Shown: piece after piece, positions 37,482 through 53,391 of the stretch
How positions within the stretch are numbered: position 1 is the first letter of the stretch
How the letters are laid out: each line of letters opens with the position of its first letter
NCBI RefSeq assembly: GCF_949628265.1
Contig: NC_088790.1
Location: 22,138,545-22,202,544 of the forward strand
Source of the DNA: Cloeon dipterum
Taxonomy: Eukaryota; Arthropoda; Insecta; Ephemeroptera; Baetidae
DNA: 64,000 nt
Direction: 5' to 3'
Made by a program: the position numbers and the translations under genes
The notes under the pieces: generated by a model
The model's database searches: none
What the model saw: the letters and a program-made list of their open reading frames with translations, nothing else
Told to the model about the DNA's origin: nothing

Positions 37482-40400
37482 TTATAAATCCCCTGCTTGA
37501 CCCATTAATTCTCTAGTTTTCATTTGATCCTTAATTCTCCTCTCTAGCCTCTTTTGCACTTGTTGATCTTGGATATGGAAAAGAAAATGAATTGGCGCGC
37601 TACCGTTGTTTGACGGCGTGACGAGGTCCAAATGCTCAAACTCTAGCAAGTAGTCAATGATTCTGCTTTCGCAGTAAATGAACGCCAACAGAATCGCACT
37701 AGTCCCGCTATCGTCCCTCACGTTAATGTCGGCTCCAAAATCTTTTACAAGTAAATTCACGATTTCGAGGTTTCCCTTTCGAACTGCAATAATCAAGGCT
37801 GAGCTTGCCGCTACGGTTTGATCCTCGTGGCTCATCAGACTGAGAAGCAACCTGACCAATTTTTTGCTGTTTCTCTCTATCGCCACCCCGAGTGGGGAAC
37901 GAAAGTTCACGTTGCATTTACTGACCACTGCTCCCCGTTCAAATAAGTCAATCACCAGGTCAACGTTTCCTTCGTCTACAGCGTTACAAAGTGCTTCGTC
38001 AAGGCCACGTTGCCGTTGGTCAGGCGGATAACGCTTAAGGATGATGTCCAAATCTCTCTCGCCACTCCTGGCAGCCTGTTAGAGCAGTTAAATTATTTTA
38101 AAAGTCAATTTACAGTTGTTAAGCCTAAATATTATGAAGAATTGCATTTTCCCGATTCTTAACATTTTTAAGACAAATTGTAAATGTTATACTTTCTTAT
38201 TTTTAAATATTTAAAAAAACATCGTCACTTGCCATTAATGAAAGAATGAAGCCATTGTAGGAGCATGAGCAGGAAATGTTTAAGTACTTTACCATTTCTT
38301 TTGAAAGAAATTTGACGACCGCTGAATGATTTCCTTCAACTGCGAGCATCAATGGTGTTCTTTCAGTTGCGTCTTTAACATCGATTTCTACGCCTTCGAT
38401 CCCAAGCAGAAATTTAACAGCTTTAAGATTTCCCTTTTCAGCTGCGTAATGAAGTGGAGTCATTTGATAAATGTTGTCCAGCACGCTGGGATTCGCATTG
38501 TTTTTTTAAAAGAACGTTCATGAGTATTAAATCATCGTTCTCGGCAGCTATGTGCATAGCACCTCCACCTGAAAATGGCACGTGATCGACATTCGCGCCT
38601 TTCTGGATCAAATAGGTGATGCATGCCAGGTAAGGATTTGGCTCTATTGGTGTGCTAGCAGGATTCATTTCTGCTAGTCGATGAAAGAAAGGAGCTTCCA
38701 TGTTGATTTTATCTTCAGGGAAGAAAGGATGTCGCTCCAGTTGGTTCTTATTTTTGTACCAATACTCTTTGCATCTCTTGGCTAGAACCACGATCGGAGT
38801 TTCCCCTTCCATAATGTCAAATTCTGTTGAAAATCCTTTCTCCAAGAAAACCTCTAACACTTTCTGCAAACGTTCTCCATCATAACATTCATATGTGAGG
38901 CCCAACCAAAATGCGTGTCTTCTAACATCTTCAGAATAATCACGATCTAACAAGTGAGCTAGACACTCAGATTGCGAGTGGAAAGCAGCTCTATCCAAAG
39001 CAGTCATAGGACCGAAAAAGTGCCGGTTTGGAAACCTCATGGGTACACTTTTTGCATAAATATCAGCTCCGTACCTCTCCAATAGCTTCAGCACTTTCAA
39101 ATGCCCACTTGATGCAGCATGAATGTAAGGAGTTTCGTCGATTTTATCTTTAGGATCAACTTCAACATTTTGGTCCAGCAAATATTCGCAGCATTCTTGG
39201 CTGTTTCGTATGGTTGCGAAGTGCAACGGAGCACGCAGAACTTTGTCCTGTTGCTGCAGGTTAGCCCCCTTTTTATGAAGCAAAATTAAAACGTCAAGAT
39301 GGTTATTAGAGCAAGCTGCGTGTACTGCAGTTCTTCCATCCTCATCAGCCTGGACATCTACCTGTCCAGTGGCGTCAATTAGTTCTTCCACTAGAGCAAC
39401 ATGACCCTCTCCTGCCGCAAGATATATTGGTGGGTAGCCTTTTCTGTCCTTCAGCACGTCTAAGTTATCGCCCATCAAAAAACGGACCATGTCTCGGTGA
39501 CCTTCTGTTGCTGCAAATTCCAATGCTCTTTTTCGTAAATGGATTTTCTCGTTTTCGCTGTTGCACGCTTCTATGAAAACTTTAACGCAATCCAAGTGGC
39601 CTCTCTTGGCGGCAATGTCGAGTGGAATGTTCCGAGCATCATTTTCTCCGTCGGACAACTCGGGAAGCGCGGCAATAATTCTTTTTGTTATTTTTGATAG
39701 ACCTTTTTTGGCTGTCAAATGCAAAATATTGCCTCCACCTTCAATCATACATTCAGGTGGTTTGAGGAGATCTAATTTTGCGCCTTTGTCCAGCAAATGC
39801 AGTGCCAAATTTTCGCTAGAAAAGCACGCTGCGTATAGCGGGTAGTAGCTGTATGTCTTGTTTTCATAATCATATTGGAACGGAGTATTCACCAGCTTGG
39901 TAATGTCTTCGAAATTGGATTTAAAACTGGCCTCAAATAAAAGTTGGAACAGTCTGGAATGCCCTTCTTTGCAGATAAACGCCATGAGGTCAGTTTTTTG
40001 TGACTTCAGTGTAGGTGGATCGCAGGCATTGTGTAAATGTGTAACCCTCACCTTCTCGTCTCTTGAGCTTCCCACAAAATAATTATCGATGAAAGCTCTC
40101 ACTTGGTCAAACTGGTTCTTCAATAGAAACTCGCTCAGGTTTATACTTTCAATGTCCTCCAGGAAATCTTCGCGCTTTGGTATCCTCATGACGTTGTGAC
40201 CGGCCTTTGAAAGAAATAGCAAGCTCACCAAGAACTCGGCGAATGTTTGGTGAACGAATATAATCGACTTGAGCTTCTTTTTATCAAAAGTCACTATTGC
40301 TATTCCAAGTTCATTAATGCGATCCTTATTTGTTATCCGGAGATCATCTGCAGAGGGCAAGTTATCTGGGAAGAAGTAGTTCATGGCCACTTTGGTCAGA

Positions 40401-43162
40401 AGTTCTAACTTTTCTTGTAAAACCTCTGCAAAATTTGGTGCGTTCTCGTCTGTGCCGCTGAACTTAAGCATAGCAGACCTCACTTTGTTGACCACGAAGT
40501 GATAGTACAGCGAGTGTAGGCCACCTTCCATGCTGCTGAGACGGTCAGCAGATTCTGCCATCATTTTCAGATGAAGAGGGGTTGCTGCGAACTCTTTGTT
40601 GATTCTTGTCAGTAGATCTTCACATTCCTCCCGGTTTTTGTACAGGAGGGTTCTGAGGAGATGTATTTGCTCTTCCTTGTTCATCGGCACCAAATCAAAA
40701 ACGTTGAGCTTATGGACGTTATCTCTTATACTTTTTTCTCTGTAAACTCTAGTTGTGATCCACAACGGAATTTTCGCAGTGTTCATGTCACGCAGGTATT
40801 TTAATACCAAGTCCTCGTAGGAAGGACAAATCTCGTCAAATCCATCAACGAGAACAATTATTTTCTTTTGTTGAATTTGCTCAATAATATTTACATCATT
40901 ATCCTTAAGCACGTAAGTCAATAATCGACGATACTCAGATTTTTCTTGATCTTCGTTGAGCAAAAATTGGCTTGCCTTGACAAGGTAAATGCAGACTATG
41001 AGAAACTCTGGCAGCTTCCCACGCAGCTGCCTGGCCATCTCCTTCGTGGCGGCAGATTTCCCGAGTCCAGCACTTGAACTCAGAAGCCACGCTCGTATCC
41101 TCCAGTTGTCCTTTGGACCTGAACATTTTGCGGTTTCTATAATCTGCTCACCAATTTCTTCAAAAGAAAAAGGATTTGCGTAGTCTTTCATTTTGAACGA
41201 TGGTTTGATATACGCGTTCGAGCATGGTGGAAAATCCAGCAGTCGTGACAAAGTGCTCGACACCTGGGGCAACACACGGTTCCCAACAGCGCAGCGGCGG
41301 ATGATGTTCACGATAGCTTCCTGCAAACTCAGGCCTTTCTTCAATTTCGGGTCTCTTAATCCATGTGCTAGAACTTTGACAAGATTTTCCTCCGTGTCAT
41401 CACCGGGACTCCCCACTCCCATGAAAACGAAAATCTCGCTATGGTTGTTCCCATGAACAACAAAATCTTCAGCAGACTGTAAATTCCGATTAATATTAAT
41501 GAACTTTAATCCAATAAAGCAATTTCACCTTTCCTACGAATAGCGTGTCCATATCATTTCCTTGGTCAATAAAAAAGAACAATTTTGGTTTCCCAGCCAG
41601 ATCTTTTGACTCGGTGCCAATGAATGAACGAGTGATGTTGTTGACTAAAACCTTTTCCTTGTCTGACACTTTCAAGATTAATTCCTGGTCCTTATCTTCT
41701 CTCAATTTGGCCACAACGCAAATGGCTAAACTGCCATCTTCAATTAAGCCACAATCCGCAGCCATGGAAACTAATTTTTATTTGTTCAAAATAAACGAAA
41801 GAAATATATATTTTGCTCTCACCTTTCTTGACAACCTGTGCAAGCTGCACAATACTGTAAATCTCAGTTTCAAAGTCCAAATATTGAAAGCTCATTTGGA
41901 ACTCCGTAGCCTGTATTAAATGTTGTTGGTCATGGAATATCAACGCTCGGCCCCTCCTGAAAAGTATCCTTTTTTCCGAGCGCCAGGTGTAGAAATCCTT
42001 TTTTTCCACAGTTACTAGTTGGGAGGGGTCTGTGATACACTCTCCGTCATTTTTCTCAACGACTGGACACCTATAGAATTAGATTTTTCAAACTATTACA
42101 ATGCAAACCAATATCGTTTGTTATTACCCATAAATGGTGAATTTCTTGTGTTTAAAATATTGAATTTGAGGTGTCTGAGCAAAGCTGCCGTCCAATGTAG
42201 ACCTGCCACAAATCCGTCGTTGCACTCTATTTAGAAATATTATCAAATCCGTGTCGTTGCTCATGTTTATTAGCTCCCTGCAGAATTCAGTGACCAGCCA
42301 CGTACCCTTTTCATCAGTGTTGGCCACATTGGCTTAATAAAAATTAATCAATACTAAATTAATTAATTAAAAATTCCAGGATATTGTTTTACTCACCTTC
42401 TACAGTGGAATAAAAGATAACAAAATTTTCGCTGTTGGGTTTTGCGGTTATCCACATTGATTTTGAACCAACGACGCAGGTAGTTAAGGTTTGTGTCATA
42501 AGACGGAGTTCGCTATTTGGGCCCCGACACGACTGCAAGAGATGAGATGTCATAAAAATCAATTTTTTAATCCAAATCTTACGCCGAAAACTAATATTTT
42601 GAGGCAGTTGCTCAGCTTCGGCATGTTCTTCTCGTGCAGGCCACTCCACACGTCAGAAGTTAAGTAGTGTTCATATTTCGACTTCTTAACATTGGAGTCA
42701 GTCGATAAGTGGTCAGTGAAAATCGTTCCATCGCTCGCGCCATGGGATAATACAAACAGGACGAAAGCCTCCGGTGCTTGCGCTGTATATCAAAAGTTAA
42801 AAAGCGATTCGATAAAAGAGATTTTAGCTATGCCTTTTTCGTCCGCTCCGAATATTTCGTACAACTTGTTCTCCTGGCTGAGGACACCCAATATCTCGTC
42901 TCTCGATTTCGAGGCCATCTCTCTAAACTCACAATTTCTCCTTGAGAACTCTTCTCTGAGGATTTTAACATCTTCTTTGTTGCTGGTTCGGCTGTCGTCG
43001 CCGAAATCGCTAAAATCATTGTGCACCACCAGCGTCCACACCCTGCAATCCAATTTGTTATGTTACACACACAAAGTGTTTGTTTTAATGAAATCCCTCT
43101 GCATACCTTGCCGGACTAGTGGAACCGTCAAACACCCCTAATCCGCACTTTATTTTCTCCAT
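37482..43162 (-). CDS. Caspase / pseudo-caspase / NACHT / ankyrin-repeat protein, copy 3 (one 1-base frameshift)
   Basis: Paralogue with the same nine exons: 43107-43162, 42834-43042, 42583-42782, 42397-42532, 42128-42332, 41823-42070, 41529-41770, 38233-41476, 37482-38075. It starts MEKIKC. The caspase keeps His in LSHG and Cys in SCRG; the second caspase-like domain, NACHT motifs and most ankyrin repeats are intact. The intron 41477-41528 is only 52 bases and contains stops, which proves that this short intron must be removed. A run of seven T at 38501-38507 is one base longer than the matching run in copy 1 and shifts the frame late in the ankyrin region; the correct frame resumes as a separate open frame down to 38233. 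The result would be loss of the last few ankyrin repeats. A homopolymer length error in the assembly is a real alternative. Confidence 0.84.
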
Positions 43163-43286
43163 TTCCCGGCCTAGTAAGGGACGCAATATTTTGTCTTAGA
43201 CTAAAACATAGTCAGTTAGATAACTTTTTGTGAGCAATATATTACTGAAATTTTTACCTTTTTATTTCTATCTGAACGCTTTCAGT

Positions 43287-43293
43287 TGAGTCA
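43287..43293. promoter_or_regulatory. AP-1-like site upstream of NLR copy 3
   Basis: TGAGTCA about 125 bases upstream of the start at 43162, at the place where copies 1 and 2 have TGACGTCA. Loss of one base turns one site type into the other. Confidence 0.3.
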
Positions 43294-43843
43294 AGAAACG
43301 GAAGTAAAATCTCTTTTAAAAAGCTATTTCATAAATGTTATTCACAATTAGTAAACAAACAACCGAGATAAGAAGTCTGTGATCATGAGCTGAGGCCGTT
43401 GAGTCACACCGCGAAATCACCTGGGAGGAGATTTCTCTAGAGAGCTTATCTGATTATGAGATAAGCTCTGAAATATCAACACACGACCTCTCCTGAAAAG
43501 TATGGAAAAAAATCAGTTTCCGCCGAGTTACACATTAGCTCACAAGATCTTACGAGAGAAAGTATTGGTGGCAAGAAATTTAATTCGCGGTGAAATGTAA
43601 ATGTGTACTTTTTCCTTATAATATTCCCTTACTGTCCTCTGTAATTATAAGGCTGTAACACACTTCTCTTTTTTCTCAACGACCGGACGCATAAAGAAGT
43701 AAAATTTATTTATATCGAAATCTATAAACTATAAGGTCTTATCTGATTAGCTCTTGATTCCGCCAGCGCTATGAGCGAGAGATTAAAAATCTGATACCAG
43801 AGCGACTCGGTTGTGCGCGTGAGGAAAAATACAGTGTGTCGCA

Positions 43844-44046
43844 GTGAAAAGGCCCCTGCCGCCACCTCGTGGCTACTGTGCTCCGTACAATGGCAATTTT
43901 TGCAAAAACTTCCTTAACGGTACCGGCATGGCTTGGTACAACATCAGCCACGACAACTCTGGCGGATGGCTCAATGAAGAAATCACTACGGGGCTCTGGG
44001 GCGAGATGATTGATAATCTGAAAGAGCCATGTTGGAGTGTGGCAGC
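43844..44046 (+). pseudogene. Nrk first Frizzled exon, copy in unit C
   Basis: Matches Nrk exon 17437-17639 almost base for base and is still open, but the 3' donor is lost (GCAGAG changed to GCAGCA) and most other Nrk exons are absent. It is a relic rather than a working exon. Confidence 0.85.
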
Positions 44047-44504
44047 ACTTACTTACTACCTTACTTCCCTTACTTCATTAAATGTTTGAAATTTTTATAT
44101 TTTATCTCAGTTAATATTTTAGGTTTTTATATTTTTGGTAGTTAATTTTTTATAATAATATATGATTTTAAATAAAAAAGACGCCGATGGCATTTAGTCA
44201 CTAATTTGTACTGAAATAATGGAAATTAATTAAAATATTTGAACAAATAATATTACTTCGCTAGACAAGTAAAAAAACTCTATTCTTCTTTAGAAAATAT
44301 ATTATTTGATGTTTATTCTTACTAATAAAAATACAAATTCAATCACATACCATGACTTGTATAATGTATATAATATATTATTATTTTTTATGCTGATTTC
44401 AATGTAACATTAAATAACATGTATATTTTACAGTTTAATTCGGGCTCGATTATTCCAAGGAAATTTTTTTTCAAATGGCTGATTGTGAGTGCATCGTTTT
44501 ACAG

Positions 44505-44610
44505 AAATTTCTGTGAACGTTCGCGTTCCCGCAGTACCAGCAGATCCTTGAGGGCTGCCCATGCCCAGTGGGGCTGCTTCTTTGTCGCGAGGACTACCGT
44601 GGCTGTCAAG
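44505..44610 (+). pseudogene. Nrk second Frizzled exon, decayed copy in unit C
   Basis: Partial match to Nrk exon 17956-18226 after a kept acceptor (TTTTACAG). Insertions shift the frame and the match ends after about 105 bases. Confidence 0.75.
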
Positions 44611-44988
44611 GCGGGTTTTATTAAAAAATCTTTTGCTCGATCAATGTTACACGCAAGTTTTCTGGCAAGCCTAGCAGAAATTAAGTCTTGATCATTCGGT
44701 CTTGATTACTGTGCATTTACTTAGCGCAAAGGTCTCAATTTCATCTTAGGGTCGCAGCAATAATCTATTCTATCTTTTAAAAGGTGTGGAGGACACCAAA
44801 ATATCAGACATATATTAAGGCACTGAAAGATAGTCAAAAGGGTCAAAAGTGTATGAATATATTTTTAAAATTATTATAACATGTACATTCTTTCTGTGAC
44901 TGCTGGCTAGAAGAAATTTGCGAGCTGACGAAGAAAAATTTTGCGACGCTCGCAGAGAAGAATTGTAAAAGCGCTGATTAGTACCGTG

Positions 44989-45188
44989 TTATGGGGACCG
45001 CCGTGCAGAGTATGCAACCTGCACGGCAGGTTACCTTTGCTCCGCCCTCGTCGCTGCAGCAGGTAACATCATATTATGCAATAATTGCCCTGCAACGGTC
45101 GAGCACGCAATTGCCCTGCAGCGACGAGGGCGGAGGAAAGGTATAGCCCGCCGTGCAGGTTGCATACTCTGCACGGCGGTCTCCATAA
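44989..45188. mobile_element. 200-bp palindromic MITE-like element
   Basis: The left end TTATGGGGACCGCCGTGCAG and the right end are inverted complements (one mismatch at the sixth or seventh base), and the pairing continues inward through GAGTATGCAACCTGCACGG and, after a small gap, through CGCCCTCGTCGCTGCAG. Almost the whole element can fold into one hairpin. It is far richer in GC than its flanks. No open frame is present. Confidence 0.75.
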
Positions 45189-46220
45189 TGTAAATTTAAG
45201 TCGCGACTCGCGAGACTTTTTATATTGTCCCAAAAATAAATGTATGAAGACAAAATAAAGGTGCCATCATATAGGTGAAGTCGAAGCAGAAGAAGTCAGT
45301 TAGGTTTTTTCATAATAAAAATTTACGTCTATACAGAGAGGCTGGTTCAATATATTTTCGTATCAAAAAATATGATTTACTGAATTCAATTAAGTTTTAA
45401 AACGATTGGAATAATTATTTTTCTCTCAATTTTTTGTTGTTTGAATTTGTTGGAAAAATTATATTTATCATAAATCTGCATTATAAAATTTTGAATTTGA
45501 TAAAACTCGCATACTTACTAGAACCTCCAATAATTGTGAATTGTGCCGGCAATTTTTTATAATTATAACGTAAAATAAAAAACCGATGTCATTGAAGCAA
45601 AACACATTATTCCTATATTTTTTAATTAAAAAGCAATAATTTTAATGACCAAAATAATTGTATTTCTCTTATAACTCTTACAAATCATTTTAATTTTTAA
45701 CCGTATCATTAAAATTGACAATTTTTACTCTAAAATAAAATAATTAAATTATTGTATAGTCCTATGAGTCCTACAGTCTTTCGCGCTCAAGCACAGGGCA
45801 ACCATTGCGCATGCGCCCGTCATTCCTTGCAGTGTAGGAGGAGCCATGTTTGTTTACATCTCTACTTCAACTAATCTGGAATTATTCTTTATTTGTGCTG
45901 AACAATTTCTTGACAATTTCGATCAGAGCAGCAGAATTTTTCATTAGGTTGCTCTGGCTAGGAATTTAGCGTTCCCTAATGATTTAGAAGCAAATAATTC
46001 GATTGATGATTTGTGCAGAATTGACTCATTTATGTCGTTCCGTCGAGAAAATTTATCGTCAACAGACGACTCACATAACATACCGTATTTAAAACATCAA
46101 TACATAATCATGTTTTAGAGCGTTAAAAACGTAAGTTGGCGTCAAAATTAAACTAATTGTAGTTCAATAGTATTTACAACGGGCTGTTGTAAATGACTTT
46201 ACTAATAATTCCAGTAAACC

Positions 46221-49200
46221 ATGGCGAACGAAAGTTGGGAGATATCCATTCAAGTAATGGAAGAGTCTCTTCAGCCGCAAGAAGAGGTAAATAATAGATA
46301 CGAGTTAAAAATCGCTCTTTGACTTCAAGTGTTGTCCTCAGATAAACGTGGAGCAGGAGGTGGAGCCGCTGTTGTCGGCGGAGCAGTTCGAGCTGGACTC
46401 GTCTAATTGTAAGGAGGAGGTACTGGACGAGAAGGGCTGGACCGACCTGAGCTTCCTGTGTCGCATCTGCGCACAGGAGACGGCCGACGGCGTGCAAATA
46501 TTCGGCCCCGAGGGCCTGGATCTGCATCTGCCGGAGATTATCGCCTTGTGCCTGCCGATAAAGGTGTACAAGGAGGACGCCCTGCCGCAGATAGCGTGCA
46601 GGCCGTGCCTTGCCGCCGTCGAGCAGGCCCACACATTGCGCAACACGGCCCAGCAGGCAGACAGCAACCTCAGGCGGATCCTCGGACTGCACGCCAAGAA
46701 AGCCGACGACCCGCTGACCCAAGTAGTACGCACACATTACACTTAGGTCCCTCCTCGGGCGTTTTAAATGGGTGCAGATGGGAAAATCGCTATTTAATTT
46801 ATATTTGAAGGATATGAAACGGATCCTATTTCCTGCAGAAAATCCCTGTTTCGGTTTAAACCTCGATAAAATATTATTCAATAGTTTTGTCATATCTGAT
46901 GTGCAGGAGGAACAGAGTGTGTGCCTCACTTGAACAGTTTTAGTTTTTTCGCCACACAATGATGGGTCTGTCTGAAATAGGCTTGTCAGCTCACTCTCAT
47001 AATTCTTGAGGGGACACAAGCCTATCTCAAACCAACCCAATTAATTTTTGTGACAGTTCAACGATGATGGACTCCACAGCTCCTCAGTAATTCTTCTTGA
47101 CACAAATTTTTGGTTCCTAAAAGGGGCGAGAGTTGCTGAAAGTGACTGCTTTGACAGGAGCTGAGCGACTGCAAGAAATCGGTCTGCGAGCTGTGCCGGC
47201 AGAATTTTAACGAGGAGGTGGTGCCGCACGTTATCACGATAGGGGCCATTCCGAGTGAGGTGCCGCCTGACGAGGACGAGGAGCCAATGCACGAGGAGGA
47301 AGACTGTAAAGACGTGCTGCCAACAACGAAGTCCCAACCAAAGCCAAAGTGAGTTGTTTATCAATCTGTCAGTTGTCCACGTCTGGGAAACTTTCTCTAA
47401 ATATTCATCTGCAATTTTCTGCAGGCGGCGGTACAAGACTCGGCAGATGGAAGAGCCGGCGCCGCTGAAGGAAAGCAAGCTGCGACCGCGTAAAGGTCGG
47501 CAGCGGCTTGTGGCGAAGGAGGCCGTCGCGGGGGCGGCCACGGGGGTTGAGGTGGTGTGCGGTGAGTGCGCAGCCTCGTTCCAGCGGCGGGAGCAGCTGT
47601 CGCGGCATGTACTGGCGCAGCACCAACGCCACTTGTGCCCGGCGTGCGACGCCAGTTTTGAGACGCATGAAACGCTGGCCGAGCACTCGCTGGCGGAGCA
47701 CAACAGCCCCCTCGGCCCCCAGCGCTACCACCACCCACCGGGCACCCCCATCGTCTGCCCCCACTGCCGCAAGCAGTTCAAAAGCGTGTCCGGCCTGTGC
47801 CACCACGTCGACTCGCTCCACCTCAACATCCCTGGTAACTTCCTCTGCAACCAGTGCGGAAAACCGTTCTATGGAAAGAAGAAGCTTGAGCTCCACATGA
47901 TGCGTCACACAGGTTACTGTCACAAACAATATCAAAGAAAAGGGTTGATTGAATTTTCGTCTGCTGACTTCAACTTGGCAGAATTAACTATTATTATTTG
48001 TTTGACTGAATGGTAAATCTGTGGAAATTTTTTTCATTCCTCTTGCCAAGCCTATGTAATTTAGGAGTACTGAGGATTTTCTTTTTAATTTGAAAGTTGT
48101 CCCTCATTGTCACACGCACAGAAAAAAGACGAGAGCCCTATAAAAAATGTCTAACTGTATGTATGACCCTAGATTCGCTGTTCTTTGGATCAAGCCCTGT
48201 CAGAGGAACTCTTAGCAAAATAAAATTTTTTAAATTATAATATTGAAAACGTTCCTTAAATTTTTGTTTCTTTCTCAGGGATCAAGACAGTGATGTGCCA
48301 GGACTGCGGCAAAATGTTCTACAACGAGTCAACGCTGAAGATCCACTCGGAGATGCACTCGGTGGCGCGCAAGTATATGTGTGAGCAGGCCGATTGCGGC
48401 AAGACGTTCAAGCACTGGCGCAACCTTTACGCACACGCGCACACAGTGCACGGCCGCAAGTGGAATTACGCGTGCGCAGCGTGTCCGCAGTCTTTCAAGA
48501 CAAGCGAAGAGGCGGTTGCCCACCTGGCCACCCATTCGCCTGAGGAGCGCCAGGCGGCCGAGGCAACCACCGATGGCCAGGGCTTCACGCAGGTCTCGCC
48601 CTACGAGTGCCGCGTCTGCTTCAAACGCTACAACTCGCAGCTCCACTACGCCAACCATGTCCGCACCCACGAGCAACAACAGCAGCAGGTCTGTCCTACA
48701 TTAGACACTAACAAAATCATTTTAAATCCCTTTTTTTGCAAGCTCAAAATGTTCATAAACTGAAAAAACAAATTTTCTTATAAACTTCACAAACAAAACT
48801 TGTTAATTAATAAAATTTAGAGAAATATCCAAATAGATAATTTAAAAGAGGATTGTTACTGCTTTTCCTTGCAAATCATTTACAAATTTGTAGAATAGTC
48901 AAGAGGATCATGTGTAAAAGCTTAATTTGCACAAGTTTAACTGTAAATATTAATAGAAACCTTTGGTTTCGTAATAAGCATTGTCTTAAATGACAAACAT
49001 CTCTAATTTATATTGCATTCTCACTATTTTATGAATTTTTGCATTTTCCCAAGATGACACTGCTTTTGTAATATTTGATAGATCTTGATTTGATGATTTA
49101 AAATACTCACGAAAGAATACACATGACCATGTATGTATTTTAACAGTTAAAATATCAACGCGCGATAAAACACGCTCGCTGACAGGTTAGTTTCATCTCC

Positions 49201-49917
49201 TGATGGCCGATCCAGCATTTATTTAACTTACATCCATTTTAAATCAAATATTGTTGTACTAATAATTTTTCCGCGAAAACCTATCGAAACTCCATGTCTG
49301 GAAAATAATCTTATATTTATTTGTAGAGCAAAATTTGATCCGTCCTAAGAAGACAGATCTCTTTTCCGACATGCTACACACTTTGTGAAAAATTAAGCCT
49401 TTATACAAATTTAATGGTGTTTCAGGCGGGTAGTGCATGCGAGCAGCGCAACTTTGAGTGCCCGACGTGCCTGAAGCGTTTCAAGAGCAAGCACTACCTC
49501 AAGATTCACGAGGGCGTGCACATGAGCATGAAGCCATTCTGCTGCCAGTACTGCGGCAAGTCGTTCATAACCAAGATGCTGCTGCAGACGCACGAACGCA
49601 TTCACACAAACGAGACGCCGTTCCGGTGCGACGTGTGCGGCAAGGGCTTCCGCGCGCAGAAGAAGCTGCAGATCCACAAGCGCGACGTGCACGACAAGAT
49701 CAAGAACTTCCTCTGCCTGACGTGCGGCAAGGCGTTCTCGCGCAAGAATCACTTGGACGCGCACATCCGCACGCACACCAACGAGCGGCCCTTCCAGTGC
49801 GACGTCTGCGGCCAGGGCTTCAAGCAGGTCGGCGACATGCGCAGACACGTCGCCAGGCACCAAAATGCCGCCCTCAAACCCACCTTTGGACAAAATTCAG
49901 TTCCTCAGGTGCTTTGA
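46221..49917 (+). CDS. ZAD C2H2 zinc-finger protein (13 fingers)
   Basis: Probable DNA-binding transcription factor of the insect ZAD family, 675 residues. Exons: 46221-46286, 46342-46722, 47158-47348, 47425-47912, 48279-48688, 49426-49917; phases agree. The ZAD (about residues 60-140) has zinc ligands in LCRIC and CRPC and serves dimerisation in known members. An acidic linker with a third CELC-type pair follows. Thirteen C2H2 fingers then run from VCGEC (about residue 260) to the end: four in exon 4, four in exon 5, five in exon 6, the last five joined by typical TNERPF-like linkers. Exon 6 ends at TGA 49917; the bases before it (CAG GTGCTT) could also act as a donor, so a longer form is possible. 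The gene is the intact member next to two truncated copies at 23432 and 36843. I cannot assign an orthologue. Confidence 0.92.
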
Positions 49918-50105
49918 GAGTCAAATAGAAGTGATGGTGAATTTTTAACAGTTTTGTGAACTATTTTGCACGTGGTGTGCTTTTTGACATCGTCAGTACA
50001 AATTTTTTGGACTAGAAGTTTATCGAAATATTCTACGCTGAGAGACTCGTTCTAGCTTCTTTCAAACTCGCTCATTCAACTGGGTTCGCTGATTCTTGTC
50101 ATCGT

Positions 50106-50111
50106 AATAAA
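50106..50111 (+). terminator. Poly(A) signal of the ZAD gene
   Basis: AATAAA on the plus strand about 190 bases after the stop, overlapping a second copy of the same hexamer. The spacer 49918-50584 holds nothing else that I recognise. Confidence 0.6.
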
Positions 50112-50584
50112 ATAAAATTTTAAAGACGGACGAATATGGCTTGTTAATTTTCAGTAACTACCATCCCCTTAAACGCCTTAAACTGAAATATCAATTCTTA
50201 AAACTTTATAACATTGGATAAACTGCATTAAATTTGCATGTTAACCATGGTGGAACTCTTGCCATATATGAGATGCAGAGAAAGGGTTCTATAAAGGTAC
50301 AATTTTAAGTATACAACGCTTACATATATATTACAAAGCTCTGAATGGGATTCAAAATTGAATTTTGTGACCAGTTTGCGATCAACAAAGTTGAATCCGT
50401 CTCTCAAGATTTTCTTTTTAAGCAAGAATGTTTGCTGCTCCATCTCATTCAATAAAAAATTTAAATTCGACAAATTTGTCTCATATGATTTAATTTTAAT
50501 TACATGTTAGGGGAATTTTCGCATTTAAACAAAATCTGGCTAAAAGTACACGACACACGCACGCACACAGTCTGAGAATCGGAA

Positions 50585-53391
<2,807 letters not shown>

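Larger units (their letters stand above)
37117..47348. repeat. Tandem segmental duplication, unit C
   Basis: Right copy of the triplicated segment: NLR copy 3 (-), two Nrk Frizzled-exon remnants (43844-44046, 44505-44610), and the ZAD gene, which continues intact beyond the breakpoint (exon 3 ends at 47348). A palindromic element (44989-45188) lies between the Nrk remnants and the ZAD gene. Confidence 0.82.

Noticed and set aside
48329..49893. Minus-strand and alternate-frame open frames across the zinc-finger exons
   Set aside because: Shadows of the C2H2 coding frame; no family features.
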